Notes under the pieces: model-generated
The model's database searches: none
Told to the model about the DNA's origin: nothing
Seen by the model: only the letters and a program-made list of their open reading frames with translations
Assembly (NCBI RefSeq): GCF_932294415.1
Contig: NC_065544.1
Coordinates: forward strand, 32,273,210 to 32,337,209
Source of the DNA: Quercus robur
Taxonomy: Eukaryota > Streptophyta > Magnoliopsida > Fagales > Fagaceae
Length of the DNA stretch: 64,000 nucleotides
Direction of reading: 5' to 3'
Shown: positions 33,601 through 46,000 of the stretch, piece by piece
Position numbering within the stretch: the first letter of the stretch is position 1
Layout: each line of letters opens with the position of its first letter
Position numbers and translations under genes: made by a program

Positions 33601-34320
33601 CCCAGTAGGACAACTTGGCGTTTCCGGCCATCCTTTTCCTCAGTTCAGCTTCAATGGCCTCTTCCTCCGGAGAAAGCTTTAGGGCGGCAGGATCGGCATC
33701 GCCAAGAATGGGTAAGAGCAACTGGTTAGCCATATCCTCAAGGGTCACGGTGAGTTTGCCGCACGAGAAAAAGAAGGTGTGGGTGGTAGTACACTATCGC
33801 CGGACCAAATAACGGAGGTTATAGAGGTCCCGAAAATTAGACAAGCAGCGAGATGAGACTATAGCCTTCAAGACGCCGGCTCGTTGTAATAAGCCCATAA
33901 AGCCATGTCGGAAAGCTTACTGTCAACCCATTCCTTCCAACCCGAGGTTGTGCCGGACCCAAACTCAAAGTGAAGGGGTACGGGAAGCGAGATACCTTGG
34001 AGAATGGATAGATCGGGGATTGAAGATGCTAAAGGAGCCCAAGAAACGTCGGGGTTTCGCCGGACAAGGGCAATCAATACACGACCTGGCGGCGGCGGTA
34101 CATAGTTACCAGGGATTTTTGGGAAGTGAGGATTGACTTCGTACCATGGGTCGATTAAAGGAGCGCATTTGCTGTCGGGGTCGCGTTGCGTCTCTTCCTC
34201 AGCGGACCGCTCCGAATCGGAACGTTCCATCTCCTCGCCCATATCAGGAACGACAGGAGAATCGGAAGCAATCGCCTTCCCTTTGCAGTGGGAAGAGCCT
34301 TGGCTTTTCACCGGCGACAT
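30604..34320 (-). pseudogene. Antisense multi-exon plant mobile domain (PMD) gene carried by gypsy-1
   Basis: The minus strand reads from ATG at 34320. Exons inferred from frame, splice sites and comparison with the second copy: 34320-32324, 32232-32170 (63 bp), 32075-31532, 31477-31318 and 31200-30604. Exon 1 holds the PMD (HTFFFSCGKLTVTLEDMANQ, LPILGD), a block with TDFCGRFESDFPF and DETGITYLAATNVGWLPYL, and a basic tail (ASRTRGSKRKTTP). The last exon is helical (FFMRRVQPAVEAIDARIELL). PMD is known from MAIN/MAIL1-type proteins and from plant transposons. Damage: a 1-base frameshift near 33,870, stops near 33,328 and 33,120, and TAG in exons 3 and 5. Function within the element is unknown. 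Confidence 0.75.
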
Positions 34321-34445
34321 GGTGAGGAGGCTTAGTCGGAGAAAATGGGTGTGGGTGTTTGAGAAGAAGAAGGAGAGTAAGAGACGGAGAGTGTATGTTT
34401 TGGGAAAAGAAAGAGTTTGTGATTAAAGTGCAGAAGGATTCTTCC

Positions 34446-34452
34446 TTAAATA
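34446..34452 (-). promoter_or_regulatory. Candidate TATA box of the antisense PMD gene
   Basis: TATTTAA on the minus strand, about 126 bases upstream of the ATG at 34320. A pyrimidine-rich leader (CTCCGTCTCTTACTCTCCTT type) lies between. It is independent of the LTR promoter. Confidence 0.45.
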
Positions 34453-34595
34453 CCTAGGTCATTAATAACAGCACGAAAGAAGGTGACTGGTCAGCCATCA
34501 GAATGGAATGAAATTAATGAAGCAGCGGCTCTGTTTCGAAAATAACTGCCAAACTAGGAAATTCGAAGAGACAACCCTATTCGTGGTAGGAAGGA

Positions 34596-34597
<2 letters not shown>

Positions 34598-34625
<28 letters not shown>
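34598..34625. repeat. (TA)n microsatellite
   Basis: TA dinucleotide run upstream of the 3' LTR in gypsy-1. Confidence 0.9.
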
Positions 34626-34626
<1 letters not shown>

Positions 34627-34740
34627 TAAGAAGGGGTCCACAGCTTAAAAAAGACCCGCGAAAAAGAGAAGAAGAAAAAAGATGAGAGAAGGGCAGAAAC
34701 GCCTTTTCATTCACATATGAATCGTAGGAACGTTTCATAT

Positions 34741-34755
34741 GTTTAGGGGGCTAAA
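34741..34755 (+). other. Polypurine tract of gypsy-1
   Basis: GTTTAGGGGGCTAAA lies directly before the TG of the 3' LTR. It would prime plus-strand DNA synthesis. Confidence 0.7.
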
Positions 34756-36687
34756 TGTTGAGGGCCATTTGTGGAAGCCCAGGCAGATAGAAAAGCCCAA
34801 TAATGAGGACTACAAAGAATTGACAAGATAAATAGCAAAAAACCCATTAGGCCCAAGCGGCAGGAATAATGGATCACAGGCCCAACAAATAAATAAATGG
34901 GTTTTGAAGAGGCAAGCGGGCTCAAAGAAGCCAGGAAAGAAAGAAATAGCATCCCATGGGCAAAGTATAAGGTAGACAAGTGAGAAAGGGCCACCACAGG
35001 CCCAAGGCAATGCAAACTAAGAGAGTAAGGGATTTATGGCAGGCTCATGAACCCCAAAGATAAGGATAAGGTTATTGGGCCGGGGAAGCCCGATGAAGTT
35101 AGTAAAAAGCCCATGGGAGTGTGGAATTAGCGAACAAACCGAGGAAGCCCAAAGAAAGTAATCGGGCCATGGATGCCCAAAGGAAAGCCCAAAGGGACAT
35201 AAGAGCCCATGAGTAAAAGCAAAACAATGCCCATGATAGGCCACTGAGAAAAGGGATAAACGGCTGGTCCAAAAAGAGGTCTAGCAGGATTAAGTTATTA
35301 CGGTAGGAATAACAGTTCAACGTTGCAGGCAATAAAGAAAATCAAAAGTGGGCCAAAGAAATGTAAGGCCCATCATCATATGAAGCCCAGCTCCTGAATG
35401 GAATGGGAAACCAAAGAAAAGCCCACATGAAGGGTCAGGAAACGCAGACGGAGAGTCTCCAGATCACGGCAGACGCATGAGCAGTAGGCAAACTCTTGGA
35501 CATATTTGAAAGGAAAAGCACGCGCAAGACCCAGGCACCACCAGCCTGTACCCAACCAATATAGGACATGGTGGGGCCATGGGCCAGAGGTAAGAGGTAA
35601 AGGGGGTATGGTTTGGTGGTGAGGAGAGGGAAAAGATCTATTTTGCGGTTCCTGCCTAAGCCCTTTTGGGAGGTACGTCCTGCTGGGATGATAGACCACC
35701 CAAAAGAGGCAAGTTGAGGGGGAACCGTTGGGTGCATGCCTTGAGAGTAGAGAGAGAAAGCATTTATACCGTGGTAGGAAGAAGTGTTACGGTATACAGA
35801 GGAACGAAACAAAACTGCCTCTGTTTGGCAAGGGTGGATGTCGCACAGACCTGGTGGTCGGTAAGTACGCCCAGACCAGACAAAGGCGGTTAAGGGGCAA
35901 AACGGTAAAACATTGGTCATAGCAAGCACTATAAAAGGGCCCTTGCCGTGCCCTGAAAAAGGGGATCGAAAAACAGAGTATTTTTACGGAGTGAAAAGAA
36001 AAACAGAGCAAGAAGAAAAGAAAAAAAGATAAGAAAGAAAACAGAGAAGAAAAGAAAGGAAACTAAGGAATAATGAGAGTTAGTTCAATGGGCATGCACC
36101 AATAGATTGGTTTCCCTCTCTCCCCCTTCAAATCTTACTTTCTTCCAAAACGTAAACAAGGACTCTTTCTTTTTGGGCAATAACCATTCAGGTCCGAATT
36201 CCTCAAAGCCATTAATCCCCACGGCAGGATCTTTTTCCTGGGAGATTATTTGCATTGAGAAGAGGCGTTCTCTCCTCTTTGGCTTTGTTGCGGCAAACTA
36301 AGTTTAAAACTTGATTTATGTCCATTTGATTAGCTAGTATTATTTTCTTCATTTTTCTCTGTGATTGACATCATTATGACTATAATCATGCTTTATTAGT
36401 AGGGAGTACATAGTCATTTATTTAAACAGTCAGAGTACTCTATTTTGATTATTATTTTATCTACCTGCCGTAACTCGTCTACAACAGTTCTGCTTGCTGT
36501 AAGTTTACTCCTGGTAGACAAGGCATAAATTTGTGCACAAACTGGCCCAAGTTGAGTTACAATTGGACCGACCCCAACTCCCTTACTCAGAAATATTCGG
36601 GCCCATCACCGCAGGAGGTAGCCCAGCCTATTACCGTAGGAGGCAGCCCAAGCCCAATACACCATACACAAAAAAAAGGCCCCTACA
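34756..36687 (+). repeat. 3' LTR of gypsy-1 (1932 bp)
   Basis: It has the same ends and TATA box as the 5' LTR. About 25 extra bases near 36,611-36,640 come from a local duplication of an ACCG(C/T)AGGAGG(T/C)AGCCC unit. Confidence 0.93.
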
Positions 36688-36739
36688 TTTATTTAGCATA
36701 TTTATTAGTTATTGCTGATTCTATATATTTCTTGAAATT

Positions 36740-38482
36740 TTTTATGTATCTGTCACCGATGCGTGGGGGAAGGAGTTGGCTCTGAGTCACCTTTCCCGAT
36801 TCTCTCATGCATTAACTCCTGTCAAGCTAGGTTGGATGTGTGGAACTAGACATAATTTGGGCACTTAGGGAAGCAAATTTCTCAATTGCAGAAGAACCTT
36901 GAGTGGTTAGAGTTGCAACCAACCTCGCTGGATATTATCAAAGATATAAGAGAGAGAAGGGTGGAACTTAATTGCTGGTTGGACAAGGAAGACACCATGT
37001 GGAAGTAGCGTTCTCATCTTAATTGGTTCAAAGAGGGAGACCGTAATACCAGATTCTTCCATGCCAAGGCATCCTCACGGTTTCAAAAGAATTTGATTGA
37101 AGGTATATACAATGATGAAGGGTTGTGGCAAGAGGATTAGAAGATTGTTGTGAAGATCTTTGTTGACTATTACTCTGAGCTATTTATCTCATGTAGACCT
37201 TTGAAGTTTACTGAAATTGTGGATGCAGTCCACCCTAAGGCCACGGAGGGCGTGAATTTGACATTAATAAGGGAGTGATCCCACCAAATTTCAATGATAC
37301 TCATATTGTTTTAGTACCTAAAACCAAAAACCCCAAAAGGGTGACTAAGTATAGACCAATCAACTTGTGTAATGTGGTTTACAAATTGGCTTCCAAAACT
37401 CTTGTAAATAGGCTGAAAAGAGTACTCCCATCCATCATCAGTGATATTCAAAGTGCATTTGTGAATGGTAAACTAATAACTGATAATCTGCTGGTTGCAT
37501 TCGAAACCATGCATCATATAAGCCAGAGGAAGGTAGGAGCTATAGGAGAAATGGAGTTGAAGCTTGATATGAGTAAGACATATGACAAGGTGGAGAGGGC
37601 CTGCCTGGAGAATATTATGGACAGATTGGGGTTTCACCCTAGGTGGAGAAGGCTAATGATGCAATGCATCACTTCTGTCACATACTCTATCAGGATCAAT
37701 GGCAAGCAAAGTGGCCAAATTATCCCCTCTAGGGGACTACGACAAGATGACCCACTATCCCCTTACCTCTTCTTACTTTGTGTTGAAGGCCTTTCAGCCT
37801 TAATTAAGAAAGCTAGCTCTAATGGTACTATGGAAGGGGTTTTTGTCTACAGGGGAGGTCCCAGTTTGTCTCACTTATTTTTTACAGATGACAGTATTAT
37901 CTTTCGAAAAGCCACCATTAAGGAATGTGAGGCTTTACAGAAGGTTTTGTTGGTATACGAGCAAGCTTCAGGGCAGCAGCTAAATAGAGCAAAAACCTCC
38001 TTGTTTTTTAGCAGTAACACTATCAAGGATGAGATCAAGTCCAGATTTGGGGCACAAATGATCAGGCAGCATGAAAAGTACTTGGGTCTACCATCTTTGG
38101 TGGGGAGGAACAAGAAGAATACTTTCAAGGAGGTAAAAGACAAGTTGGCCAAGAAACTAGCTGGTTGGAAGGAGAAGTTACTGTCTAAGGCAGGAAAGGA
38201 AATCTTAATTTAAGCAGTGGCTCAGGCAATCCCAACATATACCATGAGTTGCTTCAAAGTTCTTGACTCTTTGTGTGATGAAATGACAAGCTTAATCATG
38301 AATTTTTGGTGGGGTTAATGTAAGGATGAATGTAAAATGGCTTGGATTAGCTGGGATAAACTATACACTCCTAAAGCTAAGGGTGCTATGGGGTTTAAAC
38401 AACTCAAGCAGTTTAAACTAGCACTATTGGCCAACCAGGGATGGAGATTACAAAGGGGCGGAGATTCATTGATGTATAGGGT
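36740..38482 (+). mobile_element. LINE-2, left part (5'-truncated L1-type ORF2), split by gypsy-2
   Basis: LINE coding sequence is recognisable from about 36,740. NWFKEGDRNTRFFHAKAS sits near 37,020 and the reverse transcriptase in the open frame 37275-38213 (VLVPKTKNPKRVTKYRPINL, LDMSKTYDKVERA, LRQDDPLSPYLFLL, LFFTDDSIIF near 37,880). Stops occur at 37007, 37138, 38211 and 38316. The sequence breaks inside SLMYRV at 38482 and resumes with RVFKAKYF at 51113. The 5' end and TSD were not found. Confidence 0.9.
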
Positions 38483-39499
38483 TATGGTGGGCCTTTTTAT
38501 GTACTGGGCTGGATTGCTCTTGCCGCACTATGGCTCAATGATTCTGGGGTAGGAGAGTCAGGACTGGCTTAATTGAAATTAACCTTAGGCCAGCTTGCGC
38601 ACAAGTTAGAACCCTTGGTAGGAATCTTGATTTAGTCATGAACCTATGGTAGGAAATACCGTCACAAAATGCGTTATAGCAGGAGAAACATAATACATAA
38701 AGATAACTAAAATGTTTTAACTAAAGCACTTGCTACTGACAAATATGATGCGTAAAAAATTTCACAAAAGGAAAATACAATAATGTAAGTATGGCAAGAG
38801 TAAATTAATAACAAAAAAGCGTTAGTCCTTGAACAATCATAACACAAGAAGAAAGAGAATTAGTCTACTAAGCTTGGCTCCTTGGCAGATTCAAGTCCAA
38901 GAATGGAACCAATCTCCAATGTAGGCAACCTTACAGGGGAATCCTGCTATAGAAATTGCTCACTTTGGAGAATGGGCCTAGGTGGCTCAACCTCAAATTC
39001 TTAACTTGTTAGAGAGTGGGCTATAGAGAGGGAGAGAAATGGGTAGCCTACTAGTGCATGCTCTTTCACTCCTATCACTCCTATTTCCTTACCCAATCTT
39101 GGTTTCCTTTGTTTGTCTCCTTTGTTTTCTTAGTTTTCACTATTTCTTTGTTTTCGGTGTTTTCTCCTATTCCTTCTTGTTCTTGTTTACTATGCACGGC
39201 TAAGGCCTTTTTATACTGTTTGCTGTGATAAGATTTACAAATTTTACCCCTTAACTACTTCTGGCCTGTTGTGGGTGTCCTTCCCAAATTGCCTACTGGT
39301 CTGCTAGTTGCCTAGCCATTAGGGCTGTCCATGGGTTGGGTCGAATCAAGTTTAGGTTTGACCTGCACTCAACCCGATTGAATTGGGTGAATGGAAAATG
39401 GACCAGCGGCTGACCGAACGTTCGGATCAAGCTCGATAGCATGGGTCATCGGTTGAGTGGGTCGAAGTTGGTAGGGTGATTTTGGGTCTTAAGCACAAC

Positions 39500-39765
39500 A
39501 ACATAGATTTCAAAACCAAAACAAAGAAATCAAAATCCAAAACAAAAACGAAATCAAAACCCAAAACAATCTTTTCAAAAAAAAAAAAAAAAAAAAAACC
39601 CAAGACACAGAAATCAAAATCCAAGCCAAAAACCCCAGATTTATGTGACTAAAATGAAATCAAAACCCAAAACAATCTTTTCAAAAAAAAAAAAAAAAAA
39701 AAAAAAACCCCAGAACAAAGAAATCAAAATCCAAACAAAAAACCTATATCTATAAGACTAAAATG

Positions 39766-39813
<48 letters not shown>
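39500..39813 (+). repeat. A-rich tandem repeat of about 105 bp and poly(A)
   Basis: GAAATCAAAACCCAAAACAA recurs at about 39,550 and 39,656, each followed by CTTTTC and a long A run. A third partial unit leads into a run of more than 40 A (39,767-39,813). Confidence 0.8.
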
Positions 39814-39816
<3 letters not shown>

Positions 39817-39888
39817 AGAGAGAAGATTAAACCAGCATTAGCACCACCACTCCATCCCCCACCACCAACACATCAATCACAAGATCAG

Positions 39889-40906
39889 TGTTAGGACATA
39901 TGTGTTCCACTTGTTAGGAACATATGTCACTACTTTATATAATTGGCTTATTCTCTGACAAAACGCACTTTACTTGTATTTGGGTAGATTTAGGATGTGT
40001 TTAAATACTTCAAAAAACTATGTTTCAAGATCAAGTGTTGAAGCCTTCAAGTCTGTCCAAGAAAATAAGTTGATAGTGCAAATTCATTAAAACTCGACAA
40101 TTGGCTCGACAGCTGCATCTATCGAGCTTAAGAAAGCTGTTCAAAGACTGGTGTGCTCGACACCTGCTCGACAGCTTCTCGACAACTTTTATCTGTCGAG
40201 GTTTAAGAATTTCAGAATTCAAATATGATTTTCTTGGGATCCGTGAATATGTCTTTGGGCTTTCTTTTCTCCTAACCCTAGACATATAAAAGGATTGTTT
40301 TAAGGGCCGTCAAATAGTTCATAAGTTGCACAAGCAATGAGCAAACTCTATTCAAGCAAATTGTGATCGGAGACGAAGTTCTTGCCCTAGTTCATCTCTT
40401 TCTCTTGAAGAAGTTGCTGTGTATGTGCACCGTAGGGTTTTGTGACCAAGCATCTTCTTGATCTTCATCGTGTGGATGAACTGAAGAACTTTGCTACCAA
40501 CAACCTTCTTAGTTGGTGATTGAAGTCGCATACTGGGATTCGTGCAATTTGTTAGTCACGTACTTGGGAGTCGTGCATCAAAAAGGGGAACTGTCACTAT
40601 AGAACAAGTCCAATTGGGTATTGGGGTAAGGGTTCAACTGTAGGTTGGTAAGGTACTTGGGATTCCTTTACTTGTAACCGCTTGTTGTGATAATAGTGGA
40701 GTTTCGGGAGTAGTGACCTGAAAATCACCTAGTGGGGTTTTTGCCGTTAGGTTTTCCCCATTTGTAAACAAATCACCATATTATTTATTTTTCCGCTGCA
40801 TAATTAGTTTATTGGTGATTTGTTTGTGCTACCATGTGTTTGCATGATAAATTAATTAATTAATAACTTGACTAATTAATTAATTAATTTCTATCACAAG
40901 GGGTCA
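39889..40906 (+). mobile_element. Probable solo LTR (copia-like) inside the hAT element
   Basis: The unit starts TGTTAGGACATATG and ends in CA at 40906. The flanks ATCAG and TTCAG form a possible 5-bp duplication with one mismatch. It is non-coding, with repeated CTCGACA motifs and a CCCTAGACATATAAAAGG promoter-like stretch near 40,275. An alternative start at 39912 (TGTTAGGAACATATG) is possible. Confidence 0.55.
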
Positions 40907-42639
40907 TTCAGTTTGTGGCCTATCAAGTACAAATTTTTTTTTTTTTTTTAAAAGAAAACTTTTTTTACTAACCCTTCATCAAACTTTAAGTAGATCAGAG
41001 GAGGCTTGTGGAGTTGACTCAACCAATAACAATGAGTGCAATGAAAACTTTAAATCAGCGATGGTGCAATAGGGCTAACTAGGTGACGTTGGCAAGAAGG
41101 TTAGGGTTAGGGGCGACGATAAAGCCGAACTTGGTGGCAGTGGCGGTAGCAAGGTGGCTAGGGTTAGGGATTTGAGAGAAAGATTAGAGAAAGGGAGAGT
41201 GAGAAATTAGAGAAAGTGAGATAACTCTCTGGAACTGTTTTTCATTTTTTGAGAAGGAACTCTTTGGAACTTGAACTCTGAAACTAAAATCGTAAGCGTA
41301 ACCCATGTTTTTTACTTTTTAAAATTTATGGGTCGAACGGGTCGGTTTACATGGGTTAGAAGTCAAGGGACCTGAAACCGACTCGTAAAACCAAATTTTA
41401 AAATTAATTGACCTGTGCCCGACTCGCATGGACAATCGGATTCGTCCATAGGCCTTTGGGTTGGATCGGGTCGAACGGGTGGGTCGGGCTTGACGGGTTG
41501 ATGGACAGCCCTACTAGCCACCACCACTACCTTGTGTTGGCCGCACGATGCTTCATTCCTAGAAAAAAGTAGTTTTGTTTTGTTTTCTTCCTTCTTTTGG
41601 GATTCTCATCCGGATAAGGGATGGGTTTTTCACTTACTAACTCCTACAGTATGCACCAAGTGATTCCAGCTCATGTTTGCCTCTTTTGGGTGATATGTCA
41701 TCCCAGCAGGACATTTCCCCCAAAAGAACTTAAGCGGGAAACCTAGAATAGGCTCCCCTTTCTCCATATCGTTAGACCACTCCTTCTCTTACCTCTGACC
41801 CATGGCCCATCTCTCATGTATTGGCTGGGTACAAGTAGGTGCTTGAGCCTTATGCCTGCAAGTTTGTCTGGCCCTGTTGCATGTTCTACTACTTGTTTAA
41901 CTCTTGTGGCGTGGATGAGTCATTAGGTCTTCATTCTTTGCATCTCGTTTCTTCTTTGGGTTAGGTATTGCTTGGGTGTGGGCTTTTTCTTTTTTAATTC
42001 AACCCTTGTCTCCTTTCACTTCTGGTTTGTGGGCTAGCTAGTACTCCTACCATGTCATTGCATTGTTTCTGCCACGATATCATTTAACTTTGTTTGTTGG
42101 ACTTCCTCTGGGCCTACCATGCCAATTTCATGTGTTATTCCTTCCTTTAGTTCACATTGCCTAGCATTCCTGCTGGGTCAGTCCATATAACGTCTTGGGC
42201 TTCTCCGACCCATTTTATTCCTTGGGTGTCTTGGGCTCGTTTCATCCTTTCCTACTTCTTACATTCCCATTGGCTTTTGCTAAGTCTTTTGGGCTTCCCC
42301 GACCCAACTACCACATCTTTTACTTTTGGGTTTATTGGCCTTCGAACCAATCCCATTTACTGATTCCTTTCTTTGGGCTCTTCCGGCCTATTTTTGCTTT
42401 CTTTCTATTTCTTATGATACCCATGGGCTTACCATTTCATTCTTTGGGGCTTCCTTGACCCGTTTTCTTGCTTTGGAACCACTTTGTTATTTTGTGGGCT
42501 TGTGAACCATTATTCCTGCCATTCGGACTTTAATGGTTTTACTTTGCCAATTTTTCTTTCTTCACCCATTTTTCATATTGTTGGGCTTCTTCTATCATTG
42601 GGCCCTTTTGCCAAAATGGGCATCAACATTCAACCCTTG

Positions 42640-43037
42640 AGCATATGAATTGCTCCTGTGGTTCATATGTGAACCAAAAGAAAATTTTTTATTTTTATTT
42701 TTATTTTATTATTTTTTTATTATTTTTTATTATTTATTTTATTTTTTATTTTTTTTTCGGTGGGTCTTGCCTTATTGTCTTTCTTGTTGTCAACAATGTT
42801 GTCTCTTTGAATTTCCCAATTTAGTAGTTATTCTGTAACAGAGGCACTGCTTCATTAATACAATACTTCTTTTGGCAACTGACCCATTGCATCCTTTCGC
42901 ATCATCTTTATTATCATTAGTACTTAAACTCATTCCTTTTCCATCATTCGCTCAGAATGCCTATTCATTCCTTTTCCTTCACCATGTCTTCTTTCTTAAA
43001 ACATCCCCACCAATCTACTTTGATCAAATAACCCGTC
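42640..43037 (+). other. Space between the gypsy-2 3' LTR and its antisense gene
   Basis: It holds a T/A-rich low-complexity run (42,680-42,755) and a pyrimidine-rich leader before the ATG at 43038. No polypurine tract as clear as that of gypsy-1 was seen. Confidence 0.5.
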
Positions 43038-46000
43038 ATGACACCGGTGAAAGGTGAGGGTTCTTCTTGCTGTAAGGGAAAAGAAATTGCCATCGATGAT
43101 CCTCCTGCCAAAACCATGGGCGAAGATGCTCATTTCTCCTAATTGAAACGCTCCGAGGAAGAGGAAGGGGGTCGCGACCCAAACAGTGAGTGTGCTCCCA
43201 TCATTGATCTGTGGTATGACACCTACATCCATTTCCTGGTGGTGCCCAGTGATTACTTGCCTCCGCTGCCGAGTCGTGTGTGGCTCTCCATTTGCCGCAG
43301 TGACACGAAGGTGTCTTAGGCCCCTTTGGCTTCCTTGATCCCCGATCTTGATATACACCAAGGAACTTCGCTTCCCATGCCCATCCTCTTCGAATATGGG
43401 TTGGGTACCTCTTTGGGTTGAAAAGAGTGGGTAGATGAAGAGTTTTCCAATACGGATTTCATGGTGGCGTTGCAGCGGGCTGACATGTTGAAGGCTATTG
43501 TTTCATCGTGTTGCCTGTTCAACTATAGGGACTTGTTCAACTTTTGTCATTTAGTCCGACAATGGTGTAGCACCACCCATACCTTTTTCCTTTCTTGCGG
43601 TGAGATCACCGTGACCTTAGAGGATGTAACGAATCAACTGTTGTTGCCCATTCTTGGTGATGTAGAACCGAGTAATATTGAGCTTTCTCCCAAGGAGGAG
43701 GCTGTGGAGGCCGAGTTGAAGAAAGGGATGAGTGGCAATGCGAAGTTGTCGCATTGGGTTAGGGATTTCTCCAAGGCTTTTAATGTAGTCTTGTCGTACA
43801 GCCTTTGTTGCATTCTGGCTCTGTAAGTTTATCTTTGGCTCTCACCCTTATTATGCTGTAAAACCTCTTTATTTCTGATTAGCCATAAAGATTTTTGCCA
43901 GGGTGAGTCTGCCATTGGCCCCTATGTTTCTAAGTCATCTGTACATGTAGTTGGACATTTTGTAAAGTGATGAGAAGTAGGCAAGCTCCTGCTACATAAT
44001 TACTACTTCTGCCCATAGTACCATTTTGTAGCATCTGCTATGGGAGCATTGTGGCACTTGGCTAAGTGCAAGTCTGTTCGTTTTGCCAAAGAGAGGTATC
44101 GTTCCTGTCCGAAGATTATTACTGATTTTTGTGATTGTTTTGTATCTGATTCTCCATCGGCTTATTACTGGGTTGTGTTGAAGTCGTTTGGGCATTCTGC
44201 CATCGGGTTTTTTGATAAAGGAGTTGTCTTTTGTTGGAGGGCATATAGGAATTTGGGCACTGGCTTTACATGTGCTGATTCAGTTATGGGCCCCTTTACT
44301 GACACTGTTGGGACCACCACCCCGTTGACTGCCTTTGATGAGAAGGGGATTACATACTTGGTAGCCACTAATGCTGGGTGGCTACCTTACCTTGCTGATG
44401 AGGGCATCCGCTTTGTACACTATTTTGCCAACAGAGTGAGGAGGCAGTTTGGGTTGGATCAGGACATACTTGATGATTTCTCTGCCACTCTAGAGTCCGC
44501 TACTTTTGTTCGACCAATCCTGCGGCTTATTGCTTTTGAGTTTTGGAGCAAACGTTTCACAATAGTCACTATTCCAGGTTTACAATGAGAAGGTCTTTGC
44601 ACAGCTGCGATGCATGGATATTGACAGACTGTGATGATTTCATTTGAGCCAGAGTTGTTGGGTAGCCGTAGGTTTTCTCTCATTCCCCCTAATGGTCTCC
44701 ATGCCATCATTTCTGCCAACCCATGGTTGTTGCTTCCTACCAAGTCTGTGGTGGCATATGCTAGGAAGCAGAGTAGGTCTGCTATATTTAAGTGGCAGGC
44801 AAAGGAGAAGGGGTGGTACTTGTATGCTAGTGAGTACCCCACGGGTTGGGAGAAAAAGGTGAAGGTGGTGAACCTTCTTGCGCTTGCGAAGAAGGGCTCG
44901 ATGTCTCGGTCCGCTAAGCCCAAGTCTACCAAGAGAAGGGATGATTCTTCTGAGACTTGTTCTTACATCGTTCCTTATGAGGGTGGTCTTCCTCCCATTG
45001 GCAACATAGTCCTTGAGGTTTCTCCTCCTCCTTCTGCTTGTACTCGTTCCAGCAGGCACCTTACTACAAGTAAGCCCAAGCCTTCCACTCCATGGCCATC
45101 CATGGATGCTCCTTCTTCTAGCAGGACCCGTGGCAACAAGAGAATGACATCTCCACCACCTCTATCTACCACTACTGAGAGGAGAGTATATTATCTCCAA
45201 CCTTGCTTCTTCTTTATTTTTTCTTATTCATAGGGCCTTCCTGCGGCCAACTCCACATATATGCTTATGCATCTCCCTCTTTTTTCTTATCATTATTTCT
45301 TGGCAGTCTAAGCATAAGAAGGATACTTCTACCACCCAACCCATCTTACTTGACGAGTTCGAGTTGGAGGTATATTCCTTCTCTTCGCATGCATTCTTAT
45401 CGCCATGTGTTGTCATGTGCTTCCTTTCTTCTTTTTCATTATTTCATTTTTTTTTGCGTGTTTATTTATTTCTTCTTCCTACCTTAACATTCGTCTTATT
45501 TCTTTCTCTTCTTCCCATTTTTTGTTTTGTTTTTAGGTTGATCCCAAGCCCTTTTCTATTTATCATCCCACGAGTGAGGAGGTCCCTACTGCTATGGGCA
45601 CACCCATGAAGGGTTTCTTTAATGGGGTGGACATAATGGCTGAGGCCATGACCTTTACTTCTATTGCTGCACAAGCAGCTCCTGCCAGGCTTCAATTCCT
45701 TCACCCAGACCTAGCCCTGTTGAGGAGAGTACCCAGACTGAGAGGGTTGGTGAGTCTATTCCTACTCCTGCCGAGACTTCCACCGTTCAAAAAGAAGTCA
45801 ATCTTGTAGGTGCATCATAGGCTGAGAGTGCTTCTCTTGCTACTCCTCCTGTCATCTTAGCTAGCGATCCCTTCGTTTCCTTTTCTCAAGCCATAAAGGA
45901 TGGCTCCTCCTTGGTGGTCACTCCATCTATTCCTAGTTCTTCCACCCGTGGGCCTGATGTGGATTTGTCTTCTAATAAGAGATCCGAAGAGGCCCTTGAG

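Larger units (their letters stand above)
22149..36687 (+). mobile_element. gypsy-1: Ty3/gypsy LTR retrotransposon, Tat lineage, complete but decayed
   Basis: A perfect 5-bp TSD, TTTAT, flanks the element (22144-22148, 36688-36692). LTRs run from TGTTGAGGGCC to CCCCTACA. The order gag, protease, RT, RNase H, second RNase H, integrase defines Ty3/gypsy, and two RNase H domains are characteristic of the Tat lineage. Several stops, a frameshift and an internal duplication make it inactive. A gene on the opposite strand occupies the space between pol and the 3' LTR. Confidence 0.95.
39320..41513. mobile_element. hAT-type element inserted in the gypsy-2 LTR
   Basis: The ends TAGGGCTGTCCATGGG and the complement of GGGTTGATGGACAGCCCTA form inverted termini. 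The flanks CTAGCCAT (39312-39319) and CTAGCCAC (41514-41521) are an 8-bp duplication with one mismatch. Subterminal DNA repeats GGGTCGAACGGGT-like motifs. No transposase is present. It contains A-rich tandem repeats and a solo LTR. Confidence 0.88.
38483..42628 (-). repeat. 3' LTR of gypsy-2, split by a hAT element
   Basis: Removing the hAT insertion and one TSD copy leaves about 1944 bp, the same size as the gypsy-1 LTRs. A TATA box (TATAAAAAG on the minus strand) lies at 39207-39215. The inner end at 42628 keeps TG (minus strand TGTTGATGCCC). Confidence 0.88.

Noticed and set aside
42650..42838. ORF rich in Phe/Tyr/Leu near 42.7 kb
   Set aside because: It is produced by a T/A-rich low-complexity run and has no conserved domain.
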